The notes: a model not told the origin generated them from the letters alone. 64,000 nucleotides of DNA from Roseibium denhamense (GCF_009711415.1 NZ_SMLZ01000099.1:1-64000); one strand, 5' to 3'; numbered from the stretch's first letter, positions 1 to 9,819 are shown. Made by a program: numbers and translations.

Positions 1-1
1 C

Positions 2-373
2 AATGTTGCCTTCATCTTCAACGAGGATCTGCGCCGTGAACCGGACGATGACAGCTTGACCATCGTCAAGGGACAGTTCAGCAGCTATCCGAACTTCGTG
101 TTCAAAGTTTCCTTTGATGCCCTTCCGGACTTTGTGGAGATGCTTACGGGGATCCGATCGCAAGCGGGCCTCGTTGAACTGGTCGCGACCTATGGTGTGC
201 GCAGGACCGCTCCGGATTTCTGGCAGGTATTTGATAGGGTTCAGGTCGGTTTGACCGCGCAGGACCCGCTTCAGGCGGGCCTTCTGGACCTCAACCGCTA
301 TGACGATCCTAAAACAGAGTTCAGCTTTCAGCAGCTGTTCGACTTTGGCTTTCTGGAGAACCAGGAGCGCTGA
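2..373 (+). CDS. cti: Fatty acid cis/trans isomerase, C-terminal part (5' end outside window)
   Basis: The frame is open from the first bases of the window to the TGA at 371-373, so this is the last ~123 residues of a longer protein; the in-frame TTG at 56 is not a start. The segment SNVAFIF-like start (NVAFIFNEDLRREPDDD), then the block with YPNFVFKV and YGVRRTAPDFW, matches my memory of the C-terminus of the Cti family. That periplasmic heme enzyme converts cis to trans unsaturated acyl chains in membrane phospholipids under solvent or heat stress. The heme-binding CxxCH would lie upstream, outside the window. It ends 6 bp before the stop of the convergent LysR gene. Assignment rests on C-terminal resemblance only, so the family is likely but not proven. 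Confidence 0.68.
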   Translation, partial: NVAFIFNEDLRREPDDDSLTIVKGQFSSYPNFVFKVSFDALPDFVEMLTGIRSQAGLVELVATYGVRRTAPDFWQVFDRVQVGLTAQDPLQAGLLDLNRYDDPKTEFSFQQLFDFGFLENQER

Positions 374-379
374 CTATTC

Positions 380-1276
380 TCAGGTGATCGCGTCGGCAGC
401 GAGCTTTTGTGACATCCAATGACAGAAGAGCTTCGCATCGCCCGGCAACGCCTCGAGCGGGCCGGAGGTGACAAGATAATAGCTGTGCCGGCTTTTGAGT
501 TGCCGGTTGGCTGAGCGCACTAGGCGGCCGCTTTCCAAATAAGGCGCGGCAAGCGTCTCGAGAACCAGGGCATGCCCATGCCCGTTCGCTGCAAGCTCCA
601 GCGCTGACAGGGTCTGGTCCACCTGCAGGCCATTTCGCTTTGGTACGGGGTGGGAAAACATCCGGAAGTAGCTCTCCCAGGTATCGACAACGCCCATGAT
701 GTCAATACGTTCGGCCTCAGCAAGCTGCTGTATATCCGGAAGAGCCGGATCCAGCGAAAGCTCCGGATGACAGACCGGAATGACCGGATCGTTCACAAGA
801 AACGCCACACTCCCGTCAGTCCAGGTGCCGTCACCGAACCGGATATCGATGTCAAACAGTTCCGGGTTCAAGGTTTCAGCCCAGGATGCGGAGATCATCT
901 GCAGTTCGATATCCGGATAAATCTGGCGGAAGTCCGACAGTCTTGGGATCATCCAGAGCTGGCCGAAACTGTTCAGGCAGCGGAACCGGACGGGCTTGCG
1001 CCCCCGCTCTCCAAACACCGAAACCGTCGCAATGGAAAGGTCCGAGAACGCCTTTTCGACAGACGGCAGGTAGGTCTGGCCCAACCGGGTCAAAGCGAGC
1101 TCACGGTGGACCCTGTCGAACAGCGGATAGCCCAAATGCTGTTCGAGCTGGCGGACCTGGTAACTGACCGCAGCAGGCGTAATCAGCAGCTCCTCGGCCG
1201 CCCGTGTGAAATTGCCCAGACGGGCGGACGCCTCGAACGCTCTCAGCCATGGCAGTGGCGGCAGATTGAAAGCCAT
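380..1276 (-). CDS. LysR-family transcriptional regulator, GcvA-like
   Basis: A 298-residue LysR regulator. Residues ~8-66 form the winged helix-turn-helix (PPLPWLRAFEASARLGNFTRAAEELLI region and the typical AVSYQVRQLEQHLG), followed by the periplasmic-binding-like co-inducer domain from ~90 to 295. The opening PPLxxLRAFEAxAR is typical of the GcvA subgroup. It is transcribed divergently from the GMC oxidoreductase/aldehyde dehydrogenase/enolase-superfamily operon starting at 1434, with 157 bp between them, the usual arrangement for a LysR protein controlling its neighbour. A candidate T-N11-A operator lies at 1337-1355. The inducer is unknown; a substrate or intermediate of the adjacent pathway is the natural guess. 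Confidence 0.9.
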   Translation of the reverse strand: MAFNLPPLPWLRAFEASARLGNFTRAAEELLITPAAVSYQVRQLEQHLGYPLFDRVHRELALTRLGQTYLPSVEKAFSDLSIATVSVFGERGRKPVRFRCLNSFGQLWMIPRLSDFRQIYPDIELQMISASWAETLNPELFDIDIRFGDGTWTDGSVAFLVNDPVIPVCHPELSLDPALPDIQQLAEAERIDIMGVVDTWESYFRMFSHPVPKRNGLQVDQTLSALELAANGHGHALVLETLAAPYLESGRLVRSANRQLKSRHSYYLVTSGPLEALPGDAKLFCHWMSQKLAADAIT

Positions 1277-1336
1277 TCAGAACCTTGTCCAGGCTTGCCC
1301 CGGCTCCAGATTACTTAAGTGTTACCAGTCCACTCC

Positions 1337-1355
1337 TACAAAATTTTTCGATGTA
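1337..1355. promoter_or_regulatory. Candidate LysR operator (TACA-N11-TGTA)
   Basis: TACA at 1337-1340 and TGTA at 1352-1355 form an inverted repeat with an 11-bp AT-rich centre, inside the 157-bp divergent gap between the LysR gene and the GMC operon. This fits the T-N11-A pattern known for LysR-type operators. The pattern is short and common in AT-rich DNA, so support comes mostly from its position. Confidence 0.35.
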
Positions 1356-1433
1356 AGGCCAAATCATTTTTCGTTTTTGGTTTTTCAAGAACACCACGAA
1401 AATCACAGCGAACTCAGGTCGCGGACGCACTCC

Positions 1434-3050
1434 ATGGACTACATCGATTACATCATCATCGGTGCCGGCTCAGCCGGCTGCATTCTGGCCGAACGGCTGA
1501 GCGCGGACCCGGCCTCAACCGTCTTGCTGCTGGAAGCGGGCGGTCCGGACAATTCGCCTTGGGTGAATGTCCCGATCGGCTATGGCAAGTTGAACACTGA
1601 CCCCAAATGCACATGGCAGTTTCAGACGGACCCTGATGCCGGGTTGGCCGGACGCCAAATCACTTGGCCCCGCGGCCGGCTGATCGGTGGCTCCGGCTCC
1701 ATCAATGCGATGGTGTATTGCCGGGGACTACCGGCCGATTTCGATGACTGGGAGCTGGCTGGCGCGTCCGGCTGGGGCTGGTCACAGGTCAAGTCTGTCT
1801 ATGAACGTCTGGAAACCCGGGTCAGCCCCATCGGTACGAAAACAGGGTCCGGGGCAATTCACGTTCAGAATGTCACGGATCAGATCCACCGGATCAACCG
1901 GCATTTCTTCTCGGCAATCCAAGAACTGGACTTTCCCTGGACTGACGATTTCAACGGCGATCAGCCGGAAGGCGGCGGCATCTATCAGATCAACACCCAG
2001 GCCGGACAGCGCTGTTCTTCTGCGCGCGCTTTTCTGCGCCCGGCCCTTTCCCGGAAGAACCTTATCGTGCGCACCAATACGCAAGTCCGGCGTATCCTGT
2101 TCCAGGGCGAAGTTGCCACCGGCATTGAACTTGAAAGCGGCGAGCAGGTAAGCGCCCGGCGTGAGATCATCCTGTCGGCCGGCGCCATCGGCTCACCGCA
2201 GCTACTCCAGGTATCGGGGCTCGGCCCGGGCCGCCTGCTTCAGCAACTCGGCATTCCGGTGGTCTTCAACAACGACAATGTCGGCGGGAACTTGCAGGAT
2301 CATTTGACCGCGAGCTTTACGTTCAAGGCCAAGGAGCCGACTTTGAATGCGGTGCTGCGGCCATTGCTTGGCCAGGCCCTCGCGGCGGCCCGCTATGCCT
2401 TGACCCGGCGCGGGCCATTGGCTTTGTCGGTCAACCAGTGCGGCGGGTTCCTGCGATCCAGAGCAGATCTTTCGCAGCCGGATCAACAGCTCTATTTCAA
2501 CCCGATCAGCTACAAGGTGGCGGCCAATCAAGGCAAGCGGCAGGTCACGATTGATCCGTTCAACGGCTTCATTATCTGCGCTCAGCCCACCAGACCAACC
2601 AGCCGGGGCAGGATCGAGATCAAGAGCGCTTCCAGCTCGGTGGCACCGCGTATTCAACCGAACTCGCTGTCGACCGAAGAGGATTGCCAGACCGTGATTT
2701 CCGGTGGCCGCCTGTGCCAGCAGATCATGCGCACCCGCGCCTTGACCGACCTCGTCGACACGCGCATATCTCCGGACCTGTTCAGCCTCGATGATCAGGG
2801 AATTCTGGCCGACTTCAGGGAGCGTGCCAGCACGGTTTATCACCCTGTTTCAACCTGCCGCATGGGCGCAAGTGCGGACAAAAGCGTCGTCGACAGCCGA
2901 TTGAAAGTTCATGGGATAGACCGGCTGCGGGTGATCGATGCATCTGCGTTTCCAAACATCACATCAGGCAATACAAATGCCCCCACCATGATGCTGGCGC
3001 TGAAAGGCGCGGACATCATCCTCGAAGATCAAAAGAGAGCGTATCAATGA
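1434..3050 (+). CDS. GMC-family FAD oxidoreductase (alcohol/choline dehydrogenase-like)
   Basis: A 538-residue flavoprotein of the glucose-methanol-choline family. The Rossmann FAD motif GAGSAG is at residues 10-15, directly after MDYIDYIII, which fixes the ATG at 1434 although the frame is open further upstream. The GMC catalytic histidine is in HPVSTCRMG (H~470) and the partner asparagine in GNTNAP (N~513). Such enzymes oxidise a primary or secondary alcohol to an aldehyde or ketone with transfer to quinones or oxygen. Its stop overlaps the start of the aldehyde dehydrogenase (ATGA at 3047-3050), so the two are translationally coupled and probably act in sequence on one substrate. Substrate unknown; choline is possible, but no choline-specific context (betI, betB) is present. 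Confidence 0.88.
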   Translation: MDYIDYIIIGAGSAGCILAERLSADPASTVLLLEAGGPDNSPWVNVPIGYGKLNTDPKCTWQFQTDPDAGLAGRQITWPRGRLIGGSGSINAMVYCRGLPADFDDWELAGASGWGWSQVKSVYERLETRVSPIGTKTGSGAIHVQNVTDQIHRINRHFFSAIQELDFPWTDDFNGDQPEGGGIYQINTQAGQRCSSARAFLRPALSRKNLIVRTNTQVRRILFQGEVATGIELESGEQVSARREIILSAGAIGSPQLLQVSGLGPGRLLQQLGIPVVFNNDNVGGNLQDHLTASFTFKAKEPTLNAVLRPLLGQALAAARYALTRRGPLALSVNQCGGFLRSRADLSQPDQQLYFNPISYKVAANQGKRQVTIDPFNGFIICAQPTRPTSRGRIEIKSASSSVAPRIQPNSLSTEEDCQTVISGGRLCQQIMRTRALTDLVDTRISPDLFSLDDQGILADFRERASTVYHPVSTCRMGASADKSVVDSRLKVHGIDRLRVIDASAFPNITSGNTNAPTMMLALKGADIILEDQKRAYQ

Positions 3051-4534
3051 GTGTTCAGGATCTGGCCCAAGACTATCTGGCGACCGGGAAACTCGGCACC
3101 CTGCCCGACGGCCACTTCATCAATGGCAAGCTCACGGCCGCATCGAACGGCAAGATGGAAAGCTTCGACCCTGGCCGGGCGGAAGCCTTTGCCGAATTCT
3201 CGCTTGCAAGCGCGGAAGAGATGGACGCGGCCATCGGCGCGGCGGAAAAGGCAGCGGCGCACTGGCGCCGCGTAGCCCCGGGCGAGCGGTGCCGCATTCT
3301 GAATGAGGTCGCCCGTGTGTTCCGCGCCAATGCCGACCGGCTTGCGGTCATGGAAGTCATCGACAGCGGCAAGACCCTTGCGGAAGCGACGGGCGACGTG
3401 AACTCATCCGCGCGCTTGTTCGAATATTATGCCGGTGCCGCCGACAAACTGGATGGCCGCTCGGTCAATCTCGGACCCGATTACACCGCCTTCACCGTGC
3501 GCGAACCGGTCGGAGTAACGGGGCATATCATTCCCTGGAACTATCCTACATCGACTTTCGCGCGCGGTGTCGCACCTGCTCTGGCCGCCGGATGCTCCGT
3601 TGTTGCAAAACCTGCCGAAACCACGCCCTTCACGGCGCTGTTGATGGCCGAGCTTCTCTCCGAGGCAGGCGTACCGGACGGTCTGGTGAATGTCGTCACG
3701 GGGCTTGGCCGGGATGTCGGTGCTCAATTGGCCCGTGACCCGCGGATCAAGCAGCTGACCTTTACCGGTTCGGTCGCAACCGGCGTCAACGTGGCGCAAA
3801 TGGCAGCCCCGAATATCACCCGGCTGACCCTTGAGCTTGGCGGGAAATCACCCTTGATCGCCTTCGAAGACGCCGATCCGGAAAAAGTGGCAGACGGGGC
3901 TTACTGGGCCATCTTTTCGAATTCCGGGCAGATTTGTTCCGCCGGGTCACGGCTGATCCTTCACAAATCCATCCGCGGCGATGTTCTGGATATCTTGGCT
4001 GAGCGCGCGTCCAAGATTAAGCCCGGCCATGGCCTACGCTCGCCTGACATGGGGGCGATCAATTCCGACCTCCACCTGTCGCGCATCAAGGCACATGTCG
4101 ATGCCGCAAAGTCACGGGGTGTCAGCATCCTGACCGGAGGCGACGTAACGACCGATTGTGAAACCGGCAAGGGCTGGTTCTTCCAGCCGACCGTGATTGC
4201 CGATCTCCAGCCTAATGATCCAGCCGTTCAAGAAGAAATCTTCGGCCCGGTTTTGTCGGTCCAGAACTTTGAGACCGAAGACGAGGCGATTGCGCTGGCC
4301 AATGGCACGGAATTTGGCCTTATCGCCTCAGTCTACACACGCGATGTCGGCCGGTCGATGCGGGTTGCCGCCGCGATGGATTGCGGACAGGTGTCCATCA
4401 ACGATTATTGGGCCGGTGGCCTGGAGTTGCCCTTCGGCGGGAACAAGAAATCCGGGTACGGCCGCGAGAAAGGCTGGGAAGGCCTCGACGCCTACACCAA
4501 GGTCAAATCCATCACTGTGTCGAACGCCAGTTAG
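3047..4534 (+). CDS. NAD(P)-dependent aldehyde dehydrogenase
   Basis: A 495-residue aldehyde dehydrogenase of normal length. Visible active-site elements are N165 in the PWNYP loop, K188 in AKPAE, the general base E263 in LELGGKS and the nucleophile C297 in GQICSAG. The start overlaps the GMC oxidoreductase stop by 4 bp, and the enolase-superfamily gene begins 11 bp after its stop, so all three form one operon. The logical reaction is oxidation of the aldehyde made by the GMC enzyme to a carboxylic acid, which the third enzyme then uses. Sequence resembles betaine-aldehyde and related small-aldehyde dehydrogenases, but the substrate cannot be read from sequence. Confidence 0.92.
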   Translation: MSVQDLAQDYLATGKLGTLPDGHFINGKLTAASNGKMESFDPGRAEAFAEFSLASAEEMDAAIGAAEKAAAHWRRVAPGERCRILNEVARVFRANADRLAVMEVIDSGKTLAEATGDVNSSARLFEYYAGAADKLDGRSVNLGPDYTAFTVREPVGVTGHIIPWNYPTSTFARGVAPALAAGCSVVAKPAETTPFTALLMAELLSEAGVPDGLVNVVTGLGRDVGAQLARDPRIKQLTFTGSVATGVNVAQMAAPNITRLTLELGGKSPLIAFEDADPEKVADGAYWAIFSNSGQICSAGSRLILHKSIRGDVLDILAERASKIKPGHGLRSPDMGAINSDLHLSRIKAHVDAAKSRGVSILTGGDVTTDCETGKGWFFQPTVIADLQPNDPAVQEEIFGPVLSVQNFETEDEAIALANGTEFGLIASVYTRDVGRSMRVAAAMDCGQVSINDYWAGGLELPFGGNKKSGYGREKGWEGLDAYTKVKSITVSNAS

Positions 4535-4545
4535 GAGCCGGTCCC

Positions 4546-5757
4546 TTGAAACTTCAGGACATTGAGACGTTCGTGGTCGGCAATCCGCCGCCGCGTCATG
4601 GCGGCCAGTATTTCATTTTCGTCAAGCTGGTCACGGCCTGCGGGATAACGGGTTACGGCGAGATCTATAACGCCACGTTCGGCCCGCACCTTGTTGCCGG
4701 CATGGCACGGGATGTGTTCGAACGGCAATTCGCCGGCGAAGACCCGCATCACATCGAAAGGCTTTGGCACAAGACCTATGGCGCCGGCTACACCCAGCGC
4801 CCCGATGTGACTGTCATGGGAGTGTTGTCCGGACTGGAGATGGCTTGTTGGGACATCATCGGCAAGGCCGCTGGAAAACCGGCCTATGAGCTCCTCGGCG
4901 GCAAGGTGCATGAGCGGCTGCGGTCCTACACGTATCTCTACCCGGCGGACGGCGATGTTTACCCGGACCCGGACCAACCCAACGTCTACAACGATCCGCA
5001 TATGGCAGCCGAAGTGGCCGTCCAGGCGGTCGCCAAGGGATTTACCGCGGTCAAATTCGATCCGGCCGGGGCCTACACCATTTATGACGGCCACCAGCCA
5101 AGCCTGGACGATCTGGATCGGTCCGAAGCCTTTTGCAGGGTCATCCGGGAAGCGGTCGGGACCAAAGCGGACCTTTTGTTCGGAACCCATGGGCAATTTA
5201 CCGTTTCCGGTGCAAAGCGCCTCGCGCGGCGGCTTGAGGCCTATGATCCGCTGTGGTTCGAAGAACCCATGCCGCCGGAAATGCCGGAACAAATGGCGGA
5301 AGTTGCCCGCTATACTTCCATACCCGTTGCAACCGGCGAGCGCCTTTGCACGAAGTATGAGTTTTCGCGTGTTCTGGAAACCCGCGCTGCGAGTATCTTA
5401 CAAATGAACCTTGGCCGGGTCGGCGGCCTGTTGGAAGCCAAGAAGATTGCTGCCATGGCCGAGTGCGCGTCAGCGCAGATTGCGCCCCATCTTTATTGTG
5501 GCCCCTTGGTTGCCTTAGCGAATATTCAGATCGCTACGTGCAGCCCCAACTTTCTGATCCTGGAGTCCATTCGAACGTTTGACGGCTTTTTTGCTGATCT
5601 ATTGAACACGCCGATCCGATGGCAGGACGGTTACGTTGTCCCATCCGATGAACCCGGCCTTGGTCACGAGTTGAACGAAGATGTGGCACGGGCGCATCCC
5701 TATGAAGGTACCGAATTGCATCTCGGTTTGCAGGAGAGACCAGCGGCTCCGCTATAA
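4546..5757 (+). CDS. Mandelate racemase/muconate lactonizing enzyme family protein with unusual active site
   Basis: A 403-residue enolase-superfamily protein. The TTG at 4546 is chosen as start because the protein then opens MKLQDIETFVV as the family does and an AGGAG lies at 4533-4537; no ATG fits. The N-terminal capping domain spans ~1-125 and the barrel ~130-380. Barrel signatures are K170-F-D172, FEEP (E239/E240), ATGER (E265) and H315 before LYCGP. Two usual acidic residues look replaced: the first metal ligand falls in LFGTHGQF (G213 where Asp is normal, H215 kept) and the Asp of the His-Asp dyad reads QMNLGRVGG (N288). Family members dehydrate or isomerise sugar acids and related hydroxyacids. 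Third gene of the GMC/ALDH operon, so it probably acts on their acid product. Confidence 0.82.
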   Translation: MKLQDIETFVVGNPPPRHGGQYFIFVKLVTACGITGYGEIYNATFGPHLVAGMARDVFERQFAGEDPHHIERLWHKTYGAGYTQRPDVTVMGVLSGLEMACWDIIGKAAGKPAYELLGGKVHERLRSYTYLYPADGDVYPDPDQPNVYNDPHMAAEVAVQAVAKGFTAVKFDPAGAYTIYDGHQPSLDDLDRSEAFCRVIREAVGTKADLLFGTHGQFTVSGAKRLARRLEAYDPLWFEEPMPPEMPEQMAEVARYTSIPVATGERLCTKYEFSRVLETRAASILQMNLGRVGGLLEAKKIAAMAECASAQIAPHLYCGPLVALANIQIATCSPNFLILESIRTFDGFFADLLNTPIRWQDGYVVPSDEPGLGHELNEDVARAHPYEGTELHLGLQERPAAPL

Positions 5758-5791
5758 GTCAGACGCGGACGTGGATTAAACACACACTGGA

Positions 5792-6313
5792 TCAGTGTTT
5801 GTGCAAATGAGCCGACATCGTTGCCGACTGATCCAGTTCATCATGTTTGCGTTGAATTTCTTCCGGCCACTTCGATTTGATGAACGACAGGACAGCAATG
5901 ATCTCCTGATCCGCAAGTATTCCGCCGAAAGAAGGCATCGCGGACGGTTGAACATCCTTCAAACCCGCAGCCTGAACCAGCCCCATTTTAACGGCTTTGA
6001 ACAAGACCGCGGAGGAATGATGCCAGGTGTGGCCGCTGCCATCATGGGGCGGCGCTGGCATCGTGCCGTTCGCATTGGATATATCCCAATTCGGTTGACC
6101 TTCGAGATTGTCGCCGTGACAAGAGGCGCAATGGTCCATGTACAGCTGCTGCCCGTTATAAACGGTTTGCAGATCCTTCGGCTGAAGAACAACAGTGTTT
6201 GGTTCGGTCAAACCACCAACCGAGTTGCCGACCTGAAACACATACCAAACCCCAACCGCAATGACTGCGGGTACCAGAGCATATGCAAGGGCCGTTTCAG
6301 TTTTAGGTCCCAT
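5792..6313 (-). CDS. Membrane-anchored class I cytochrome c
   Basis: A 173-residue single-heme cytochrome. The ATG at 6313 gives MGPKTETALAYALV followed at once by a membrane helix (~9-28), a better start than the longer upstream frame. The heme site is CASCH (C62, C65, H66) and the likely axial methionine is in SAMPSFGG. The stretch MPAPPHDGSGHTWHHS between them is a hallmark I recall from a cytochrome group often found with copper or respiratory genes. It should sit in the cytoplasmic membrane with the heme in the periplasm, shuttling electrons. It is convergent with the enolase-superfamily gene; a small ACACTG/CAGTGT hairpin covers its stop codon (5784-5798). Confidence 0.85.
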   Translation of the reverse strand: MGPKTETALAYALVPAVIAVGVWYVFQVGNSVGGLTEPNTVVLQPKDLQTVYNGQQLYMDHCASCHGDNLEGQPNWDISNANGTMPAPPHDGSGHTWHHSSAVLFKAVKMGLVQAAGLKDVQPSAMPSFGGILADQEIIAVLSFIKSKWPEEIQRKHDELDQSATMSAHLHKH

Positions 6314-6412
6314 GTTCCAATTTGCGTGCAGCTGCTGTTTCAGGGCGGGCCGGACTTGCCCGCATAAGCATTGTGACGCGGACAAAAAGATTTTTAAATC
6401 CTGCTAAATTTA

Positions 6413-8572
6413 TCAAATTGCCTTTGACTTAAATTCAAGGCGGCGACGATGCAGGACCGGCTCGGTGTACCCGTTCGGTTGCTTCGTTCCTTCCAGAACG
6501 AGTTCAAGGGCAGCTTGAAAAGCGACAGACCCATCAAAATCGGCTGCCATCGGGCGGTAGAGCGGGTCCCCGGCGTTCTGTTCGTCAACGACCTTGGCCA
6601 TCTTCTTCATGGTCTCGACCACTTGATCCTCGGAGCAAACACCGTGGCGCAGCCAGTTGGCGATGTGCTGCGAGGAAATCCGCAAGGTGGCGCGGTCTTC
6701 CATCAGGCCGACATTGTTGATGTCCGGCACCTTGGAACAGCCGACACCCTGCTCGACCCAGCGGACCACGTAGCCGAGAATGCCTTGCGCGTTGTTGTCG
6801 AGCTCGGCCTGAATGTCCTCCGGCGCCCAGTTGGGCCGCTCGGCCACCGGGATCGACAGGATGTCTTCCAGCTTTGCCGCCTCACGGGTTTTCAGCTCGG
6901 CCTGAAGGTCTGAAACCGAGACCTTGTGATAGTGCAGCGCATGGAGCGTTGCCGCGGTCGGCGACGGCACCCAGGCGGTGTTTGCCCCGGACATCGGATG
7001 GCCGATCTTCTGCTCCAGCATGGCATTCATCAGGTCCGGCATGGCCCACATGCCCTTGCCGATCTGTGCATGGCCGGGCAGGCCGCAGGCCAGACCCACA
7101 TCGACATTGTTGTTTTCATAAGCGCCGATCCAGGCCGCCGCCTTCATGTCGCCCTTGCGGATCATCGGTCCCGCTTCCATGGACGTGTGCATCTCGTCGC
7201 CCGTGCGGTCCAGGAAGCCCGTGTTGATGAAGAACACACGGTCCTTGGCCTGGCGGATGCACTCCTTCAGGTTCACCGTGGTGCGGCGCTCCTCGTCCAT
7301 GATGCCCATCTTGAGTGTGTTGCGCGCCATGCCCAGCGCGTCTTCAACGCGGTTGAAGATCTCGCAGGCAAACGCGACCTCTTCCGGGCCATGCATCTTC
7401 GGCTTGACGATGTAGACCGAGCCGGCGCGGCTGTTGGTGTTGCCGCCTTTCGGGCCCACGTCGTGCAGGCCGATCAGCGCCGTGATCATGCCGTCGAGCA
7501 GCCCTTCCGGCACCTCGTTGCCATCCTTGTCGAGGGCGGCATCGATGGTCATCAGGTGGCCGACATTGCGCACCAGAAGCAGGGACCGGCCATGCAGGGA
7601 CAGGGCGGTGCCATCGGGTGCGGTGTACTGGCGATCACCGTTCATCCGGCGGGTGACGGTCTCGCCGCCCTTCTGGAAGGTCTCCTCCAGATCGCCTTTC
7701 AAAAGGCCCAACCAGTTCGTGTAGACGACCACCTTGTCTTCGGCATCGACGGCTGCCACGGAATCCTCGCAGTCCATGATCGTGGACATGGCCGATTCCA
7801 GAACGACATCCGATATGTGCGCCTTGTCGGTCTTTCCGATCGGGTGCTGGCTGTCGACATTGATCTCAAGGTGCAGGCCATTCTTGACCAGAAGCACCTT
7901 GTAGGGCGCCGCGACATCCCCGGAATATCCGGCAAACTGGGACGGATCCTGCAACCCCGTTGCTCCAGCTTCCGTTGCAACCGACAGGGCCCCGTTTTCA
8001 ACCGAAAGACCGGTGATACCGGCCCAGCTGCCCGCAGCCAGGGGTGCTGCTTCATCGAGAACCTTGCGGGCGTAGGCGATCACCTCGTCGCCGCGCGCCT
8101 CGTCATAGCCGCCAGCCTGCGGCTTGGAGCCCATGGCGTCGGTGCCATAGAGCGCATCGTAAAGCGATCCCCACCGCGCGTTGGCAGCGTTCAGGGCATA
8201 ACGCGCATTCATCACCGGCACGACCAATTGGGGTCCTGCGACCGACCCGATCTCCGGATCGACATTGGCGGTTCCGACCGTGAAGTCCTCACCTTCAGGC
8301 ACCAGGTACCCAATCTCTTTCAAAAAGGCTTTGTAGGCCGCCATGTCCGGCGTTCCCGGATTGGCTTTGTGCCATGCGTCCAGCTTTTCCTGCAGATCGT
8401 CGCGTTTTTGAAGCAGCGCACGGTTCTTGGGCGCCAGATCATGCACCAGTGCGGAGAAACTCTTCCAAAAATGGTCCTGGTCGACGCCGGTTCCCGGCAG
8501 AGCCTTCTCGTTCACAAACTCAAAAAGACTTTTGGCAACTTTCAAGCCGTGGACGTCAAAACGATCTGTCAT
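6413..8572 (-). CDS. glcB: Malate synthase G
   Basis: A 719-residue protein of the length typical for the monomeric G isoform. It opens [20 protein letters not shown] and carries recognisable family blocks such as [27 protein letters not shown] (shortened here to its core IMDCEDSVA), [19 protein letters not shown] and [10 protein letters not shown]. It condenses glyoxylate with acetyl-CoA to malate in the glyoxylate cycle or glyoxylate assimilation. No isocitrate lyase or glycolate oxidase subunits are adjacent. A 230-bp non-coding gap separates it from the divergent DMT transporter and should hold both promoters. Assignment is secure. Confidence 0.97.
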   Translation of the reverse strand: MTDRFDVHGLKVAKSLFEFVNEKALPGTGVDQDHFWKSFSALVHDLAPKNRALLQKRDDLQEKLDAWHKANPGTPDMAAYKAFLKEIGYLVPEGEDFTVGTANVDPEIGSVAGPQLVVPVMNARYALNAANARWGSLYDALYGTDAMGSKPQAGGYDEARGDEVIAYARKVLDEAAPLAAGSWAGITGLSVENGALSVATEAGATGLQDPSQFAGYSGDVAAPYKVLLVKNGLHLEINVDSQHPIGKTDKAHISDVVLESAMSTIMDCEDSVAAVDAEDKVVVYTNWLGLLKGDLEETFQKGGETVTRRMNGDRQYTAPDGTALSLHGRSLLLVRNVGHLMTIDAALDKDGNEVPEGLLDGMITALIGLHDVGPKGGNTNSRAGSVYIVKPKMHGPEEVAFACEIFNRVEDALGMARNTLKMGIMDEERRTTVNLKECIRQAKDRVFFINTGFLDRTGDEMHTSMEAGPMIRKGDMKAAAWIGAYENNNVDVGLACGLPGHAQIGKGMWAMPDLMNAMLEQKIGHPMSGANTAWVPSPTAATLHALHYHKVSVSDLQAELKTREAAKLEDILSIPVAERPNWAPEDIQAELDNNAQGILGYVVRWVEQGVGCSKVPDINNVGLMEDRATLRISSQHIANWLRHGVCSEDQVVETMKKMAKVVDEQNAGDPLYRPMAADFDGSVAFQAALELVLEGTKQPNGYTEPVLHRRRLEFKSKAI

Positions 8573-8802
8573 TCAAAAACTCCGCAATTCAATAAGCCGC
8601 ATACCGGGTCATTTGGACTTGTTGTGAGCACATTGGAGCCTCGCGTCAATTGGGCTTCAACCCGGATCACTTTTTCCAAAGCGGAAACAATTATTTCAAT
8701 TACCACCGTCATTCCTGCCCTATAACCCGGGAACCGGCCTTTCGCACGAGCTGCAATTGGAGTAGCCGTCGACGTCAACCCTCCATCTAACCCGAGGCAT
8801 TC

Positions 8803-9720
8803 ATGGGAACGCTTTTCAAGCATATTGGCGGTCTGGCCTATGGCAACGCCATCTTGATGCTGGGCCTGACCACATTGTTTTGGGGCGGCAACACTGTTGC
8901 AGGACGCCTGGCAGTGGGCGAAGTGTCGCCAATGGTCGTGGTGTTTCTGCGCTGGATGATCGTTGCGGCCATCATGCTTCCCCTGATGTGGCTCCGGATC
9001 AGGTCCGAATGGCCGATGATGCGCCCATCCCTTACGCGGATGATCTTGATGGCTGCGCTCGGTTTCGTTGCCTTCAACACCCTGTTTTACATCGCGGCGC
9101 AATCGACGACAGCCGTAAATCTCGGAATCATCCAGGGATCCATGCCGATTTTGGTCCTGATCGGGTCTGTTCTTGCCTTTGGAACTAAGGTCCGGCTGCT
9201 CCAGATCGCCGGCATATTGCTCACGCTGGCGGGCGTTACCCTGATCGCCGCCCAAGGCAGCCTTGAAGTTCTCCTCGCGCTTGCCGTCAATCCCGGCGAC
9301 GGGGTAATGCTCATCGCCTGTGTGCTTTACTCCGGTTACACGCTCGCCCTGCGCAATCGGCCCCAGGTGTCGGGGCTCGTGTTCTTCGCAGTCCTTGCAG
9401 GGATATCCGCGATTGCGTCGGTGCCCGGCCTCTTATGGGAAATGGCGAGCCAGACCGCCCAATGGCCGACACCCAAGGGCTGGCTTGTTGTCCTATACAT
9501 CTCGCTGTTTCCGTCCTGTCTCAGCCAGATATTCTTCATGCGCGGCGTCGAACTGATTGGCCCAGCGCGTGCCGGCGTGTTCATCAATCTCGTGCCGATT
9601 TTTGCCGCCATTCTGGCGGTTAGCATCCTCAGTGAGCCCTTTAAGTGGCACCACGGAACAGCTCTTGTCCTCGTTCTTGGCGGTATCTGGTTGTCGGAAC
9701 GCAAAAGCACGGCTCGTTAA
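8803..9720 (+). CDS. DMT-superfamily (EamA) transporter
   Basis: A 305-residue hydrophobic protein with about ten predicted membrane helices arranged as two EamA repeats. The first repeat carries the usual FWGGNTVAGRLAVGEVSP motif and a WM/RW loop; the second starts near the conserved CVLYSGYTLALR. Such drug/metabolite exporters move amino acids, metabolites or small drugs across the inner membrane; the substrate is not predictable. It stands alone, 99 bp ahead of the CPA1 antiporter on the same strand, divergent from glcB. Confidence 0.88.
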   Translation: MGTLFKHIGGLAYGNAILMLGLTTLFWGGNTVAGRLAVGEVSPMVVVFLRWMIVAAIMLPLMWLRIRSEWPMMRPSLTRMILMAALGFVAFNTLFYIAAQSTTAVNLGIIQGSMPILVLIGSVLAFGTKVRLLQIAGILLTLAGVTLIAAQGSLEVLLALAVNPGDGVMLIACVLYSGYTLALRNRPQVSGLVFFAVLAGISAIASVPGLLWEMASQTAQWPTPKGWLVVLYISLFPSCLSQIFFMRGVELIGPARAGVFINLVPIFAAILAVSILSEPFKWHHGTALVLVLGGIWLSERKSTAR

Positions 9721-9819
9721 CGGCTGCAACATAGGCTGCCATATAAGTTTCCGACGGCCGTTCGGAAAAGATCAATGCTGATTTGAATTTGCCGCAATCG
9801 CCCGGCTAAAGTGATTGTC

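Noticed and set aside
5784-5798. ACACTG/CAGTGT hairpin at the end of the cytochrome c gene
   Set aside because: Short stem with a 3-base loop and no T run; too weak to list as a terminator.
6926-8725. A ~600-codon open frame on the plus strand opposite malate synthase
   Set aside because: It mirrors the highly GC-biased third positions of glcB on the other strand, has no family motif, and glcB is certain.
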